Source of the DNA: Pseudorhodoferax sp. Leaf267 | Lineage (GTDB): Bacteria; Pseudomonadota; Gammaproteobacteria; Burkholderiales; Burkholderiaceae_C | NCBI RefSeq assembly: GCF_001422405.1 | Contig: NZ_LMMV01000021.1 | Span: 62,858-126,857 of the forward strand | Direction: 5' to 3' | Length of the DNA: 64,000 nucleotides | Made by a program: the position numbers and the translations under genes | The notes under the pieces: model-generated | The model's database searches: none | Seen by the model: only the letters and a program-made list of their open reading frames with translations | Told to the model about the DNA's origin: nothing | In this document: piece by piece, positions 35,663 through 43,633 of the stretch | Layout of the letters: each line of letters begins with the position of its first letter | Numbering within the stretch: position 1 is the stretch's first letter

Positions 35663-36124
35663 TCAGCGGACCGAACCGCGCGATGCCGGCGTCGCATCGT
35701 TCAAGGCATCGGCCTCCAACGCCGCGAACATCTCATCCGTCGACAAGCTCGGCCGAGGGTCATCGATCGCCGCCTGCAGCTCTGCCGCCAGTTCTTTCTG
35801 ATGGGCGGCTGCCTGGTGTGCTTCGCGCATGGCCGAGGCGCGCCGGTCGCGGGCCTGCGGAGCGATGTCTCGCTGATCTGGATCCCACCGGCTGATCTCG
35901 ATCTGGGCAACACCGATGCCCAGATCTCGCATCACCATGATGGCAGTCGTCGGGTTCCCGAACTTGCGTGGCTCGGTCGACCGCGCCTTGGCCAAGACCG
36001 CATGGTGGCCGGCACGCGTGGCGATCTGCAGGTAGAAGCTGCCGCCCTGTGCGCTCAGGGTGACGCCCTTGACGCCGCCCGCCTCCACCGTGGCCCTCAG
36101 TTGATCCAGCGTGACAGTTTGCAT
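35663..36124 (-). CDS. Putative antitoxin or plasmid-stabilisation partner of the ParE-like toxin
   Basis: 153 residues. The N-terminal domain (LRATVEAGGVKGVTLSAQGGSFYLQIATRAG) precedes a Lys/Arg segment AKARSTEPRKFGNPTTAIMVMRDLGIGVAQIEI, a DNA-binding-like beta-helix pattern also seen in ParC-like ICE proteins. A long Ala/Glu/His helix follows, and an acidic tail (LSTDEMFAALEADAL) could wrap the toxin. Position (first gene, short gap to the toxin) supports the antitoxin call. The fold is not one of the common antitoxin families I know. Confidence 0.62.
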   Translation of the reverse strand: MQTVTLDQLRATVEAGGVKGVTLSAQGGSFYLQIATRAGHHAVLAKARSTEPRKFGNPTTAIMVMRDLGIGVAQIEISRWDPDQRDIAPQARDRRASAMREAHQAAAHQKELAAELQAAIDDPRPSLSTDEMFAALEADALNDATPASRGSVR

Positions 36125-36267
36125 GGTGCTCTCAAACGTTCCAACGGAATTGTGCGCGACCTATGGAATTCCTGCAACGCGCCGATTGGTTGGCGTCGCG
36201 TGCGGTCCGCAGGTTTCCTGGCTACTGCGGCATGTAGGACGACGTCGAGAATCGGTGTCAGACAATT

Positions 36268-36285
36268 TTGTATTGCGCAATACAA
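36268..36285. promoter_or_regulatory. Perfect 18-bp palindrome, candidate operator
   Basis: TTGTATTGCGCAATACAA reads the same on both strands. It lies 17 bases before the SprT-like ATG and about 145 bases before the divergent antitoxin gene. A symmetric, AT-edged palindrome in a divergent intergenic region is typical of a repressor-binding site. Candidate binders nearby are the putative antitoxin and the HTH protein at 37167. Confidence 0.6.
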
Positions 36286-36302
36286 ACACAACCGACAACA
36301 CG

Positions 36303-37076
36303 ATGCTTCAAGCTGCACGATCCGTCCCGACCCGGGAGACCTACGACGAGCTGCAGGTGGCCTACAGCCACTTCAATGCGCGGCTGTTCGATGGTGCGCT
36401 GCCAGACTGCCTCATCACGCTCCAGCGGGAGAAAAGCACCTGCGGCTATTTCTCGGCGAAGCGTTTTGCCCGGGCAGACGGCGAAACCACCGACGAGATC
36501 GCGTTGAACCCGTCGTACTTCGCTGCGGTGCCCCTGGTCGAGACGATGCAGACGCTGGTGCACGAGATGGTGCACCTATGGCAGCACCACTACGGCGCGC
36601 CCGGCCGCGTGCGGTACCACAACGAGGAATGGGCGGCCAAGATGGAAGGCATCGGCCTCATGCCCTCCTCCACCGGGCGGCCAGGCGGCAAGCGCACTGG
36701 CGACAAGATGTCCGACTACGCGGTGGAGGGCGGGCCGTTCCTGCTGGCCTGCGCCGAGCTGCTGACTTTGTCGTTCAACATCAGCTGGTACGACCGGTTT
36801 CCGGCGGTCGAGCATGTGCGCTTCGGCGAGTCGAGTCTCTCGGCCGCGCTGCCAGCCGCGGTTGGTGGTGGTGCTGCGCCGCTGGCCAGCCATGCCCTGC
36901 TCGCCGGCGTCATGCATGCGTCGGTGTCGGCTGCGCAGGACGGTGCAGCGGGCGTGGCTGCTGCCAACAAGTCGAATCGAACGAAGTACGTGTGTGGCTG
37001 CCGTAGTGCGGTGTGGGGAAAGCCGGGACTGGTCATACGCTGCGGGGTGTGTGACGAAGCGTTTGAACCGCAGTGA
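36303..37076 (+). CDS. SprT-like zinc metalloprotease domain protein
   Basis: 257 residues. The active-site motif is HEMVHLWQHH (~82-91) with HxxxH zinc ligands, preceded by YFSAKRFARADGETTDEIALNP as in SprT/SprT-like domains. The C terminus has a zinc-ribbon-like pair of cysteine clusters (YVCGCRSAVW and IRCGVCDEAF). SprT/Spartan relatives cleave DNA-bound proteins, so it could remove DNA-protein crosslinks or host proteins during transfer. That is inference. ATG 36303 is used because upstream in-frame codons run through the palindromic promoter region. Confidence 0.85.
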   Translation: MLQAARSVPTRETYDELQVAYSHFNARLFDGALPDCLITLQREKSTCGYFSAKRFARADGETTDEIALNPSYFAAVPLVETMQTLVHEMVHLWQHHYGAPGRVRYHNEEWAAKMEGIGLMPSSTGRPGGKRTGDKMSDYAVEGGPFLLACAELLTLSFNISWYDRFPAVEHVRFGESSLSAALPAAVGGGAAPLASHALLAGVMHASVSAAQDGAAGVAAANKSNRTKYVCGCRSAVWGKPGLVIRCGVCDEAFEPQ

Positions 37077-37130
37077 ATCTGTTGACCCACGCGGCCATGG
37101 CGCCCTGAGTGTCGTGCCGTACGAACAACG

Positions 37131-37165
37131 TTTGACCAAAGGAGCTATGCGTTTTAAAGTGCATA
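37131..37165 (+). promoter_or_regulatory. Promoter with overlapping palindromic operator for the HTH-DUF5131 operon
   Basis: -35 TTGACC (37132-37137) and -10 TAAAGT (37155-37160) are 17 bases apart. The -10 is embedded in the inverted repeat TATGC-N2-TTTAAA-N2-GCATA (37146-37165). The transcription start would fall at about 37166-37168, so the message for the HTH protein would be leaderless or nearly so. Autorepression by the HTH protein would explain the operator placement. Confidence 0.5.
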
Positions 37166-37166
37166 A

Positions 37167-37565
37167 ATGCTAAGAATCCAGCGCGCTCCAGGTGCGGACA
37201 TTTATCGCTATCGTCAAGATCTGAAGCAGTACCTGGTCCGAACGAAGACCACTGCGACGGCCCTGGCCCGAGACGTGGGCGTCAATCAATCGACGGTTCA
37301 GCGCTTCTTGGCAGGGGACACGAAGAACGTCACGCGCCGGATGCGAGGGGTCCTCCGTTATGCGGGTATCGATGTGGAAATCCGCATAGCTGAGGCGCCG
37401 CAGGCCGCGGCGGACCATCCGAGGATTCGCAAGGCCCTGGAGCGGGTCTGGGACGGGAGGCCGCAAAGCGCCGATGTCCTGGCCAGTCTGATCGAGGCCA
37501 TCGGGCCATTCGTACAGCAATCCTTCCCGACTGGGCCGGGAGCAAGCAAAGGAGAACGGACATGA
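37167..37565 (+). CDS. HTH-type transcriptional regulator
   Basis: 132 residues. A helix-turn-helix near residues 28-55 (TATALARDVGVNQSTVQRFLAGDTKN) is of Xre/bacteriophage type. The rest is helical (ALERVWDGRPQSADVLASLIEAIGPFV). It overlaps the DUF5131 gene by four bases (ATGA), so it likely regulates this cassette. There is no Shine-Dalgarno at usual spacing, and the ATG sits right at the predicted transcription start. Confidence 0.76.
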   Translation: MLRIQRAPGADIYRYRQDLKQYLVRTKTTATALARDVGVNQSTVQRFLAGDTKNVTRRMRGVLRYAGIDVEIRIAEAPQAAADHPRIRKALERVWDGRPQSADVLASLIEAIGPFVQQSFPTGPGASKGERT

Positions 37566-38311
37566 GCACGACCAGCAAAATCGAGTGGACGGAGCAGACA
37601 TGGAACCCCGCCGTGGGTTGTACGAAGATCTCGCCCGGCTGCAAGAACTGCTATGCCGAGACCATGGCGCGCCGTCTCCAGGCCATGGGCGCGCCCGGGT
37701 ATGAACGGGGGTTCGAGCTGCAGTTGCTGCCGCAGCGGCTCGATGAACCGGCCAAGCGCAAGAAGCCGACGACCTACTTCGTCAACTCCATGTCCGACCT
37801 GTTCCACGACCGGATTCCGGACGCGTACATCGAACAGGTGTTCGCCACCATCGCGCGCACACCGCAGCACACCTATCAGGTGCTGACGAAGCGCGCGGCC
37901 CGGCTGGCCAGGTTCTTCCGCACGCGTGCCGTGCCGCCGAACGCCTGGCTCGGCGTGTCGGTCGAAAACCGCAAGCACGGCGTGCCGCGGATCGACCACC
38001 TGCGCGAGGTGCCGGCGCGCATCCGGTTCCTGTCGGTGGAGCCCTTGATCGAGGACGTGGGCCAGTTGGACCTGACGGGCATCCACTGGGTCATCGTGGG
38101 CGGCGAATCTGGACCCAAGGCCAGGCCGATGAAGCTGGAGTGGCTGGAGTCCGTGCGGCTGCAGTGTGAGGCCCAGAAGTCGGCCTTCTTCTTCAAGCAA
38201 TGGGGCGGCTGGGGTGTTGATGGGAAGCGCCGCGCCAAGTCGGCCAATGGCCGCTTGCTCAACGGCCGCATCTGGGATGAGATGCCATCGTCGCTGGTCG
38301 ACGTCGCCTAG
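37562..38311 (+). CDS. DUF5131 (phage Gp37/Gp68) three-Cys-motif protein
   Basis: 249 residues. The N terminus has a cysteine motif GCTKISPGCKNCYAE (Cys 20, 27, 30; C-x6-C-x2-C) following EWTEQTWNPAVG. The rest includes VNSMSDLFHDRIPDAYI, LTKRAARLARFF, WLGVSVENRK, RFLSVEPLIEDVG and VIVGGESGPKARPM, all family-typical. The cysteines may hold an Fe-S cluster, giving a radical-SAM-like enzyme, but the spacing differs from the classic CX3CX2C. It is regularly found next to TcmP proteins, as here. The biological role is unproven; a defence role is suspected. Confidence 0.88.
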   Translation: MSTTSKIEWTEQTWNPAVGCTKISPGCKNCYAETMARRLQAMGAPGYERGFELQLLPQRLDEPAKRKKPTTYFVNSMSDLFHDRIPDAYIEQVFATIARTPQHTYQVLTKRAARLARFFRTRAVPPNAWLGVSVENRKHGVPRIDHLREVPARIRFLSVEPLIEDVGQLDLTGIHWVIVGGESGPKARPMKLEWLESVRLQCEAQKSAFFFKQWGGWGVDGKRRAKSANGRLLNGRIWDEMPSSLVDVA

Positions 38312-39522
38312 CGCTTGGCGCTTGCAAGCGGCAGCAACACGAGGCGCTCCCCATCCTTCTCATAGTGCAAATGTCGGGTACGGCGGGCCTTCTGCGCATC
38401 GAGATTCATCACATGGCCATCGGCGATCAAGCGACCCAGCGACGCCTGGTAGTCACTGGGCAGCCATCCTGTTGATTCCATGAAGTCTGCCATCTGGTCC
38501 TCGCCGACCTGAATGACTTTCTCTTGCAAGTAGGAGAGCCAGAAGGCATCGACGACACGCGGGTCCAGCGCGTCACCAGGTTGCTCGAAGCTCGCTTCCC
38601 CGAACAGATCCTCCATACCGCTTTCAGCTTCGCGCCTGGCGTTGCGCTTGGTGGCTCGCACGCGGCGTTGCACGATCTGCAAGCCCTCGGAGATCTCCAT
38701 GAACTCGACGATGCCCTTGGGATGGGTCGTGAGGTAGACCAGGTGGTATTTGGGCCTGTCCTTCGTGGGGTCCATCACGCGCACATGGGCCGTGCGAGCG
38801 CGGTGGTTTCCGCCCGAACCTGTGACGCGCTGCTTCATGCCCTCGCGGTACGCATGCACCAGCTTTTCTTCTCGCTCTCCGGGAGGTAGACCGTCCAGGC
38901 TGCGTACGGTCTCAACGTCGCAGCCCAGGAACTGGGCGATGTCTTCCTGCCATTGGCCCATGGCGGCCGTGCGATTGATGAAGTCGTACATGAAGTTGAC
39001 CAGAAACTCCGATCCCGGCCGCGTCAATAACGGTTGTAGGCACTCCACCCCGACCGACTTCCACCCCTTGGGATCGACGAAGAAGAATGTGAAGGCCCGC
39101 CGGCCGCACCAGCTGAGAATGGCCTCGCGTAGCTCCACGAAGTCGCCCTGCAAGCAGTCCGCCTGGACGCCGGCGGGACAGGCGCGGGCCAGGTAGGACT
39201 GCAGGCGGCCGAAAGCCTGAGGATCGCGTTCGATGTACAGCGCACGCATCGTCGCCTGCACTCGGAACCCTCGCAACACCTTGCGGCAGTTCGCCATCGT
39301 CTTGAGCGAGATGGCGATTGACGTGCCCTCCATGTCCTCGGTGCCGTCGCCCCACGGGCCTGCAAAGCAATCCACGTAGCAGATCTCGATCTCGCCACTG
39401 CGACGCCCTCCCATGCCGACGATCATGAGCAATCGTTCCAGGTAGCTGGCCAGCAATTGGTGCTTGATCCAGGCCTGCTCACGTCCGTCGTAACCATCAG
39501 GGATGGTGGGTGTTTGTCTCAT
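38308..39522 (-). CDS. tcmP: Three-Cys-motif partner protein TcmP
   Basis: 404 residues. The N-terminal domain has a Rossmann-like start (EICYVDCFAGPWGDG) and ALYIERDPQAFGRLQ, a pattern seen in SAM-dependent methyltransferases, with FTFFFVDPKGWKSVG as motif IV-like. A C-terminal winged-helix-like region follows (VIQVGEDQMADFMESTGWLPSDYQASLGRLIADG). TcmP is named for always accompanying the DUF5131 protein; the pair overlaps convergently by four bases. Its enzymatic activity is not known to me. It is not on the operon strand, so it needs its own promoter near 39530-39560. Confidence 0.87.
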   Translation of the reverse strand: MRQTPTIPDGYDGREQAWIKHQLLASYLERLLMIVGMGGRRSGEIEICYVDCFAGPWGDGTEDMEGTSIAISLKTMANCRKVLRGFRVQATMRALYIERDPQAFGRLQSYLARACPAGVQADCLQGDFVELREAILSWCGRRAFTFFFVDPKGWKSVGVECLQPLLTRPGSEFLVNFMYDFINRTAAMGQWQEDIAQFLGCDVETVRSLDGLPPGEREEKLVHAYREGMKQRVTGSGGNHRARTAHVRVMDPTKDRPKYHLVYLTTHPKGIVEFMEISEGLQIVQRRVRATKRNARREAESGMEDLFGEASFEQPGDALDPRVVDAFWLSYLQEKVIQVGEDQMADFMESTGWLPSDYQASLGRLIADGHVMNLDAQKARRTRHLHYEKDGERLVLLPLASAKR

Positions 39523-39642
39523 CGGCGGTCATGTTGTTCTTGTGTCAACTTTGCATTGTGTGACAACACCAGTACGCCGCTGACGCTCGATGTGCGCCAC
39601 GACCAACAGCAACCCGGCTGCTGGAAAAGGCCGCCCCGCGCA

Positions 39643-40707
39643 CTAGCCAGCGACGGGCACCTGGTTGTGCCACCGTCGGCGCGGCCCATCCGGCATGGCG
39701 AAAGCAGCGGCAGCAGCGAAGTGCACGCCGAGTGGGTGGTGCCGTTCCAGCAGTGCTTGCAGGGTCTCGCGCCGGCTCCGCAGGTAAATGGTCGTCGTCG
39801 ACAGGTTGGCGTGACCGAGCAGGATCTGGAGGGTGCGCAGGTCCATCCCTCGTTCCTGGAGGTGGGTTGCAAAGGCGTGCCGGAAGCCGTGGGGGGTCAT
39901 CATGGGCAACTCCGCCAGCGCCGCGTGCCGACGCACCAGCGCGCGCAAGTGGAAGTACTGCAGGCGCAGGATGGGGCTGGGGTTCACAAAGACGGCGTCG
40001 GTGGCATGGGCGTAGCCCATGGCCTGGTGGATCAGCACCGATCGCGCACCGGTGAGGTACCGCTCCAGCCAGGTGGACGCTTCCTCGCCGTAAATCACCA
40101 GCCGTTCCCGGGCCCCCTTGCCGATGATGTGGATCACGCGGTCGAGGCGTTCTACATGGTGCATGCGCAGAGCCACAAGTTCGGCAGCACGCATTCCGGT
40201 GGCGTAGAGCACCTCCATCACGGTGCGATCCCGCACGCCCAGCGCGGTTGTGGCGTTCGGGGTCGTCAGCAAGCGGTGCATTTGTTCCACGGTCGGAACG
40301 TAAGGAGGGGTGCTGCGTTGCGCTGTCCGAAACGGCGCAAAGTCCAGCGTTGGGTCATCGGCACGCAACTTCTCACGCCGAGCCCATCTGTAAAGTCGCT
40401 GGAGCATCCAGCGCCTCGCTACGACCGTCGAACTGGACGCGTTGACGAACGCTGCCAGGTAGTGGTGCAGATCCACACGCTGCGCCTCGCGCCAAGTGCG
40501 GTCGCGCTGTCGTGACAGCCAGTGGGCGTACTCCAGCAGCATGCGGTTGAGTTTGCCGATGCTCACGATCGCGAGCCCGTCCGCCTGCGTGTCCAGTATG
40601 AAGTTGCGCAGGTGCTGGTCAATGAGAGCGCCGCGCCCCGTACGCGGTGTTGGCAACAGGCGGCCAAGCACGGGGTAGCCCTTCCCGCGCGGCTCTTGGT
40701 AAGACAT
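39643..40707 (-). CDS. Tyrosine recombinase, XerC/XerD-like
   Basis: 354 residues. The catalytic set is visible: Arg in YATGMRAAELVAL, Lys in IGKGARERLV, HxxR in TPHGFRHAFATHLQ, His in ILLGHANLSTTTIYL and Tyr within the same IYL segment. The N-terminal SAM-like arm-binding domain (~30-130) is present. Size and motif order fit XerD-type recombinases. It is not beside an attachment site or relaxase, so it probably does not excise the ICE. It could resolve dimers of the circular form or belong to a resident cassette. Confidence 0.87.
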   Translation of the reverse strand: MSYQEPRGKGYPVLGRLLPTPRTGRGALIDQHLRNFILDTQADGLAIVSIGKLNRMLLEYAHWLSRQRDRTWREAQRVDLHHYLAAFVNASSSTVVARRWMLQRLYRWARREKLRADDPTLDFAPFRTAQRSTPPYVPTVEQMHRLLTTPNATTALGVRDRTVMEVLYATGMRAAELVALRMHHVERLDRVIHIIGKGARERLVIYGEEASTWLERYLTGARSVLIHQAMGYAHATDAVFVNPSPILRLQYFHLRALVRRHAALAELPMMTPHGFRHAFATHLQERGMDLRTLQILLGHANLSTTTIYLRSRRETLQALLERHHPLGVHFAAAAAFAMPDGPRRRWHNQVPVAG

Positions 40708-40744
40708 GACTTTTCCAATCCGTGGTTCATCAAACCGGGTGTGT

Positions 40745-40775
40745 CAAGCGTTTATCGCTTGCTACGTCCGGACGT
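40745..40775. promoter_or_regulatory. Two palindromes upstream of the recombinase gene
   Basis: CAAGCG-TTTAT-CGCTTG (40745-40761) forms a six-base hairpin, and ACGTCCGGACGT (40764-40775) is a perfect 12-bp palindrome. Both lie within 70 bases of the recombinase start. CGTTTAT recurs in each. They could be a recombinase core/arm site or an operator. Confidence 0.45.
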
Positions 40776-40992
40776 TTATTTGATGCACACGGTCTCCGCG
40801 ACCCCTAGATTAAGCGCATGTTGATCCCGTTCGCAAACAGAGGAAATCACCCACATGATTGATTCAATGCATACACAGAATCATCAAGCTTCAGACCGAA
40901 TACATCGTATGGGCCTTGTTATAGGGGAGATCGCATCGTCAGTCAGCCTGTCAACCCTGACAGAACTCGTGGCATGCAGCCTCTGCAAGACC

Positions 40993-41736
40993 GTGACGAC
41001 GACGCGATGGATGGTCGCGTCAGCAGCGACGTGCATGGCCGTGGGCGCCACCGCGCAGGCCCTGCCCAGCGAACAGGCCGAGGGCTTGCGCAAGAGCATC
41101 GCCACCCACAGCCAGGGCAAGGTGACGGCAGGCGCGATCACTCGCACTCCGGTGCCAGGCCTGTTCCAGGTGGTCTCCGACGGCGAGATCTTCTATGTCG
41201 ACGCAACTGGCCGCTACAGCTTCGTGGGCGGCTCGATGATAGACATGCAGCAACAGCGCGATCTGACCGCCGCCGAGCTGGACCGGCTGCACGCCATCCC
41301 TTTCGACCGTCTGCCGCTGCAGCACTCCATCAAGGAGGTGAAGGGCAAGGGCACGCGGCATGTGGCGGTCTTCGAAGATCCGAACTGCCCGATCTGCCGG
41401 GTGTTCACCAAGTTCCTGGACCAGATCGAGGACGTGACGATCTACCGGTTCATGTACCCGGTGATCGCGCCGCAGTCCGAGGCCTTGGCGCAAGCGGCCT
41501 GGTGCTCCCGGGACCGGGCTTCAGCCTGGAAGACCGTGATGGCCGGAGGGCAGCCGCCGCAGGCCGGGGCAGCGTGTGACACCAGCGGGCTGGCCAGCAT
41601 CATGAAGTTCGGCGAAACCAACCGGATCAACAACACCCCGACCGTGGTCCTTGCCAGCGGCAAAAGGCTGGTCGGTGCCACACCACCTGAACTGTTCATG
41701 CAGGAGCTGGAACAGGGCGGGCGACGCAGCAAGTGA
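40993..41736 (+). CDS. DsbC-family thiol:disulfide isomerase, ICE type
   Basis: About 247 residues from GTG 40993, which gives a normal signal peptide (TTTRWMVASAATCMAVGATAQA). An ATG at 40855 with GAGGAA upstream would add 46 residues and is an alternative start. The DsbC dimerisation domain precedes the thioredoxin domain with the active site CPIC (VFEDPNCPICRVF) and the cis-Pro loop NNTPTVVL. It likely isomerises disulfides in cysteine-rich transfer proteins such as the TraU-like protein. Confidence 0.85.
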   Translation: MTTTRWMVASAATCMAVGATAQALPSEQAEGLRKSIATHSQGKVTAGAITRTPVPGLFQVVSDGEIFYVDATGRYSFVGGSMIDMQQQRDLTAAELDRLHAIPFDRLPLQHSIKEVKGKGTRHVAVFEDPNCPICRVFTKFLDQIEDVTIYRFMYPVIAPQSEALAQAAWCSRDRASAWKTVMAGGQPPQAGAACDTSGLASIMKFGETNRINNTPTVVLASGKRLVGATPPELFMQELEQGGRRSK

Positions 41737-41759
41737 GCAACTCCTGGAGGACCATCACC

Positions 41760-42326
41760 ATGACGCGCACCCGTTTCTACCTGGCCCTGGCGGGCGTGCT
41801 GGCTGCTGCTGCGGCACAGGCCCAGCAGCCAGCGTTGCAGTGGCAGCCCATGCGCGAGGCCGCGTTCCACGCGCCGAGCGCGACGCCCACGGCTTCCGAT
41901 GACGAACACAAGTTGTTGGCCCGCATCTGGTCGCGCGAACTGGCCGGCGCGGGCGAAATGAGCCCCGGCACGCAGTTCCCCAGTGCCGCGCTCATCGGCA
42001 CCATCGACACGGGAGCCGCCCAGGTGGTGTTCAGCAGCTATGCCCGCGCCGGCTACGACAAATGCCAGCAGGCGGAGAACGGCGCCAAGGTGGAGTACAG
42101 CCACTGGGTGTGCCCGCTTCGCGTGGCGCGCACGGAGGCGGGCAAGGTCGTGGTCCAGGACTTCTCCGGCTACTGCATGCTCTGGGGCGACGACGAGGAT
42201 GCTCCCCGGTCCAGGAACCGGGTCGAGTACGCCTACGACGTCAAGTCGGCGACCCTCAAGCTCCGGACCATCGAGCACGGCAAGGTTGTGCCCCAGTGCA
42301 ACCGCAGCCTGCGCATGCAGGGATAG
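41760..42326 (+). CDS. Secreted ICE protein, unknown function
   Basis: 188 residues with a signal peptide (FYLALAGVLAAAAAQAQ). The mature protein carries four cysteines (YDKCQQAEN, WVCPLRVA, GYCMLWG, PQCNRSL), matching a DsbC substrate, and beta-rich sequences such as GKVVVQDFSGYC. ATG 41760 follows GGAGG (41746-41750). It lies 23 bases after dsbC and 2 bases before the next gene, so the group is an operon. I recognise no named family. Confidence 0.68.
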   Translation: MTRTRFYLALAGVLAAAAAQAQQPALQWQPMREAAFHAPSATPTASDDEHKLLARIWSRELAGAGEMSPGTQFPSAALIGTIDTGAAQVVFSSYARAGYDKCQQAENGAKVEYSHWVCPLRVARTEAGKVVVQDFSGYCMLWGDDEDAPRSRNRVEYAYDVKSATLKLRTIEHGKVVPQCNRSLRMQG

Positions 42327-42328
42327 CC

Positions 42329-43234
42329 ATGGCCTGGCCGCTGCACGCGATGCGTTCGCTGCGCGTGGTGCTCCTCGCGCTGCTGCTACCGGCTCTGGCA
42401 TGGGCCGTGACGGTCAGTGCCGCCCAGATCATCGCTGCAGTGCAGGCTGCACCCGGCGCTACCCCGTGGCTACGGGCGAACGCCGAGGCCGTGGCGAACC
42501 TGGCGATCCGCGTCGAGAGCGGTGGGAACACCGAGGCCTACAACGGCACCTGTTGCTTCGGCGTGCTGCAGATGAACCGCACGAACATCCGCGCGTACAC
42601 GAACCTGACGCCTGAGCAGTACCGCCAGGCCGACCTGCAGACTCAGATCAATGCGTGGGCCAGGCTGACTGCGGATGCGCTGCGGGCTCGCGCGCCCACC
42701 GCGCTGACCGGCATGGCCACCTTCGACGGGCGACCAGTGGATGGCAACCTGGTGCTGTCCTGTGTGCAACTGGGCATCGGGAACTGCCAGCGCATGATCA
42801 ACAGTGGAACGTGTTCCGGGTTCGCCGACCGCAACGGCACGACCATCTGCTCCATGGCCAACCGGCTCGCCGGCGGCGCACCACCACCCACCGGCCCAGG
42901 GCCGGGCACCCCTCCTGCCACACCTACCCCTGCCCCGGTGGCCACCCCGGTTTTTTCGCCGGCATGTCTGCAGGACGGTGCGGGCGCCTGCCTGCCGATC
43001 ACGCAGGCCGTCGAGCAAGGCTTCGCGCAGGGCTCTGGCGGCTCGATGACCGATTTGAAGCGCCTGATCTATGCCGTGGTGGCAGCCACCGTGACGCTGG
43101 TCCTGCTGTCGGCCAGCAGGGCGACCTGGAAGCACTACAGCAAGGGCCGACTGCCCACCGTCGGCCTGTTGGTCAGCATGAAAGGGGTGGCACTTGTGCT
43201 CACCATCGTGCTGACGACTTTGACGTTCTTGTGA
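42329..43234 (+). CDS. SLT-like secreted/membrane protein with C-terminal membrane anchor
   Basis: 301 residues. A signal peptide (VVLLALLLPALAWA) is followed by a lysozyme/SLT-like domain: NLAIRVESGGNTEAYNG with the candidate catalytic Glu, then TCCFGVLQMNRTN resembling the G-x-M-Q motif. A Pro/Thr linker (~195-220, PPPTGPGPGTPPATPTPAP) leads to two C-terminal hydrophobic segments (LIYAVVAATVTLVLLSA and LVSMKGVALVLTIVLTTLTFL). It may be a membrane-tethered peptidoglycan-cleaving enzyme, an unusual C-terminal addition. Catalysis is inferred only. Confidence 0.7.
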   Translation: MAWPLHAMRSLRVVLLALLLPALAWAVTVSAAQIIAAVQAAPGATPWLRANAEAVANLAIRVESGGNTEAYNGTCCFGVLQMNRTNIRAYTNLTPEQYRQADLQTQINAWARLTADALRARAPTALTGMATFDGRPVDGNLVLSCVQLGIGNCQRMINSGTCSGFADRNGTTICSMANRLAGGAPPPTGPGPGTPPATPTPAPVATPVFSPACLQDGAGACLPITQAVEQGFAQGSGGSMTDLKRLIYAVVAATVTLVLLSASRATWKHYSKGRLPTVGLLVSMKGVALVLTIVLTTLTFL

Positions 43235-43461
43235 TGGCCACAACCACCACCTTGCCGGACGTGGTGACCCTGGTCCAAATCCAGGCTGCACTGGAGCGCT
43301 GCATGCAAGCCCATCCACCGACCGACGTGGCGCGCGTCCTGCACCCGAAGGCAGACCGCATTGCCACGCTCTGGGCGACGCTGCACCTGTCCCGGGTGAC
43401 GCACATCGACACCGGACAGATCGACCAACGCCAGCTCGACGCGCTGCGAAGTTGGTTCTAG
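43234..43461 (+). CDS. DUF3717-like small protein
   Basis: 75 residues without signal peptide or membrane segment. The pattern VTLVQIQAALERCMQAHPPTD followed by LWATLHLSRVTHID and ALRSWF resembles DUF3717 proteins of Burkholderiales as I remember them. The start codon overlaps the previous stop (TGATG). The function is unknown. Confidence 0.55.
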   Translation: MATTTTLPDVVTLVQIQAALERCMQAHPPTDVARVLHPKADRIATLWATLHLSRVTHIDTGQIDQRQLDALRSWF

Positions 43462-43633
43462 CCGCAGCGCGGCAACTCCACGCCCGGGGAACCGGGCATC
43501 CATGAACGCAGTTCCTTGTGCGCTGTGTCGGCGCACGCCTGTCTCACGCTGGATCGAGGAGGCCATCACCCATCACCCATCACCGATCGAACGCAGCTTC
43601 GCTTCCTCAACTTCAACAACCATGGAAGTTCCC

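Noticed and set aside
37147-37173. Leader peptide of nine codons before the HTH gene
   Set aside because: The ATG is only two bases from GGAG and the frame overlaps the next ATG, so translation there is unlikely.
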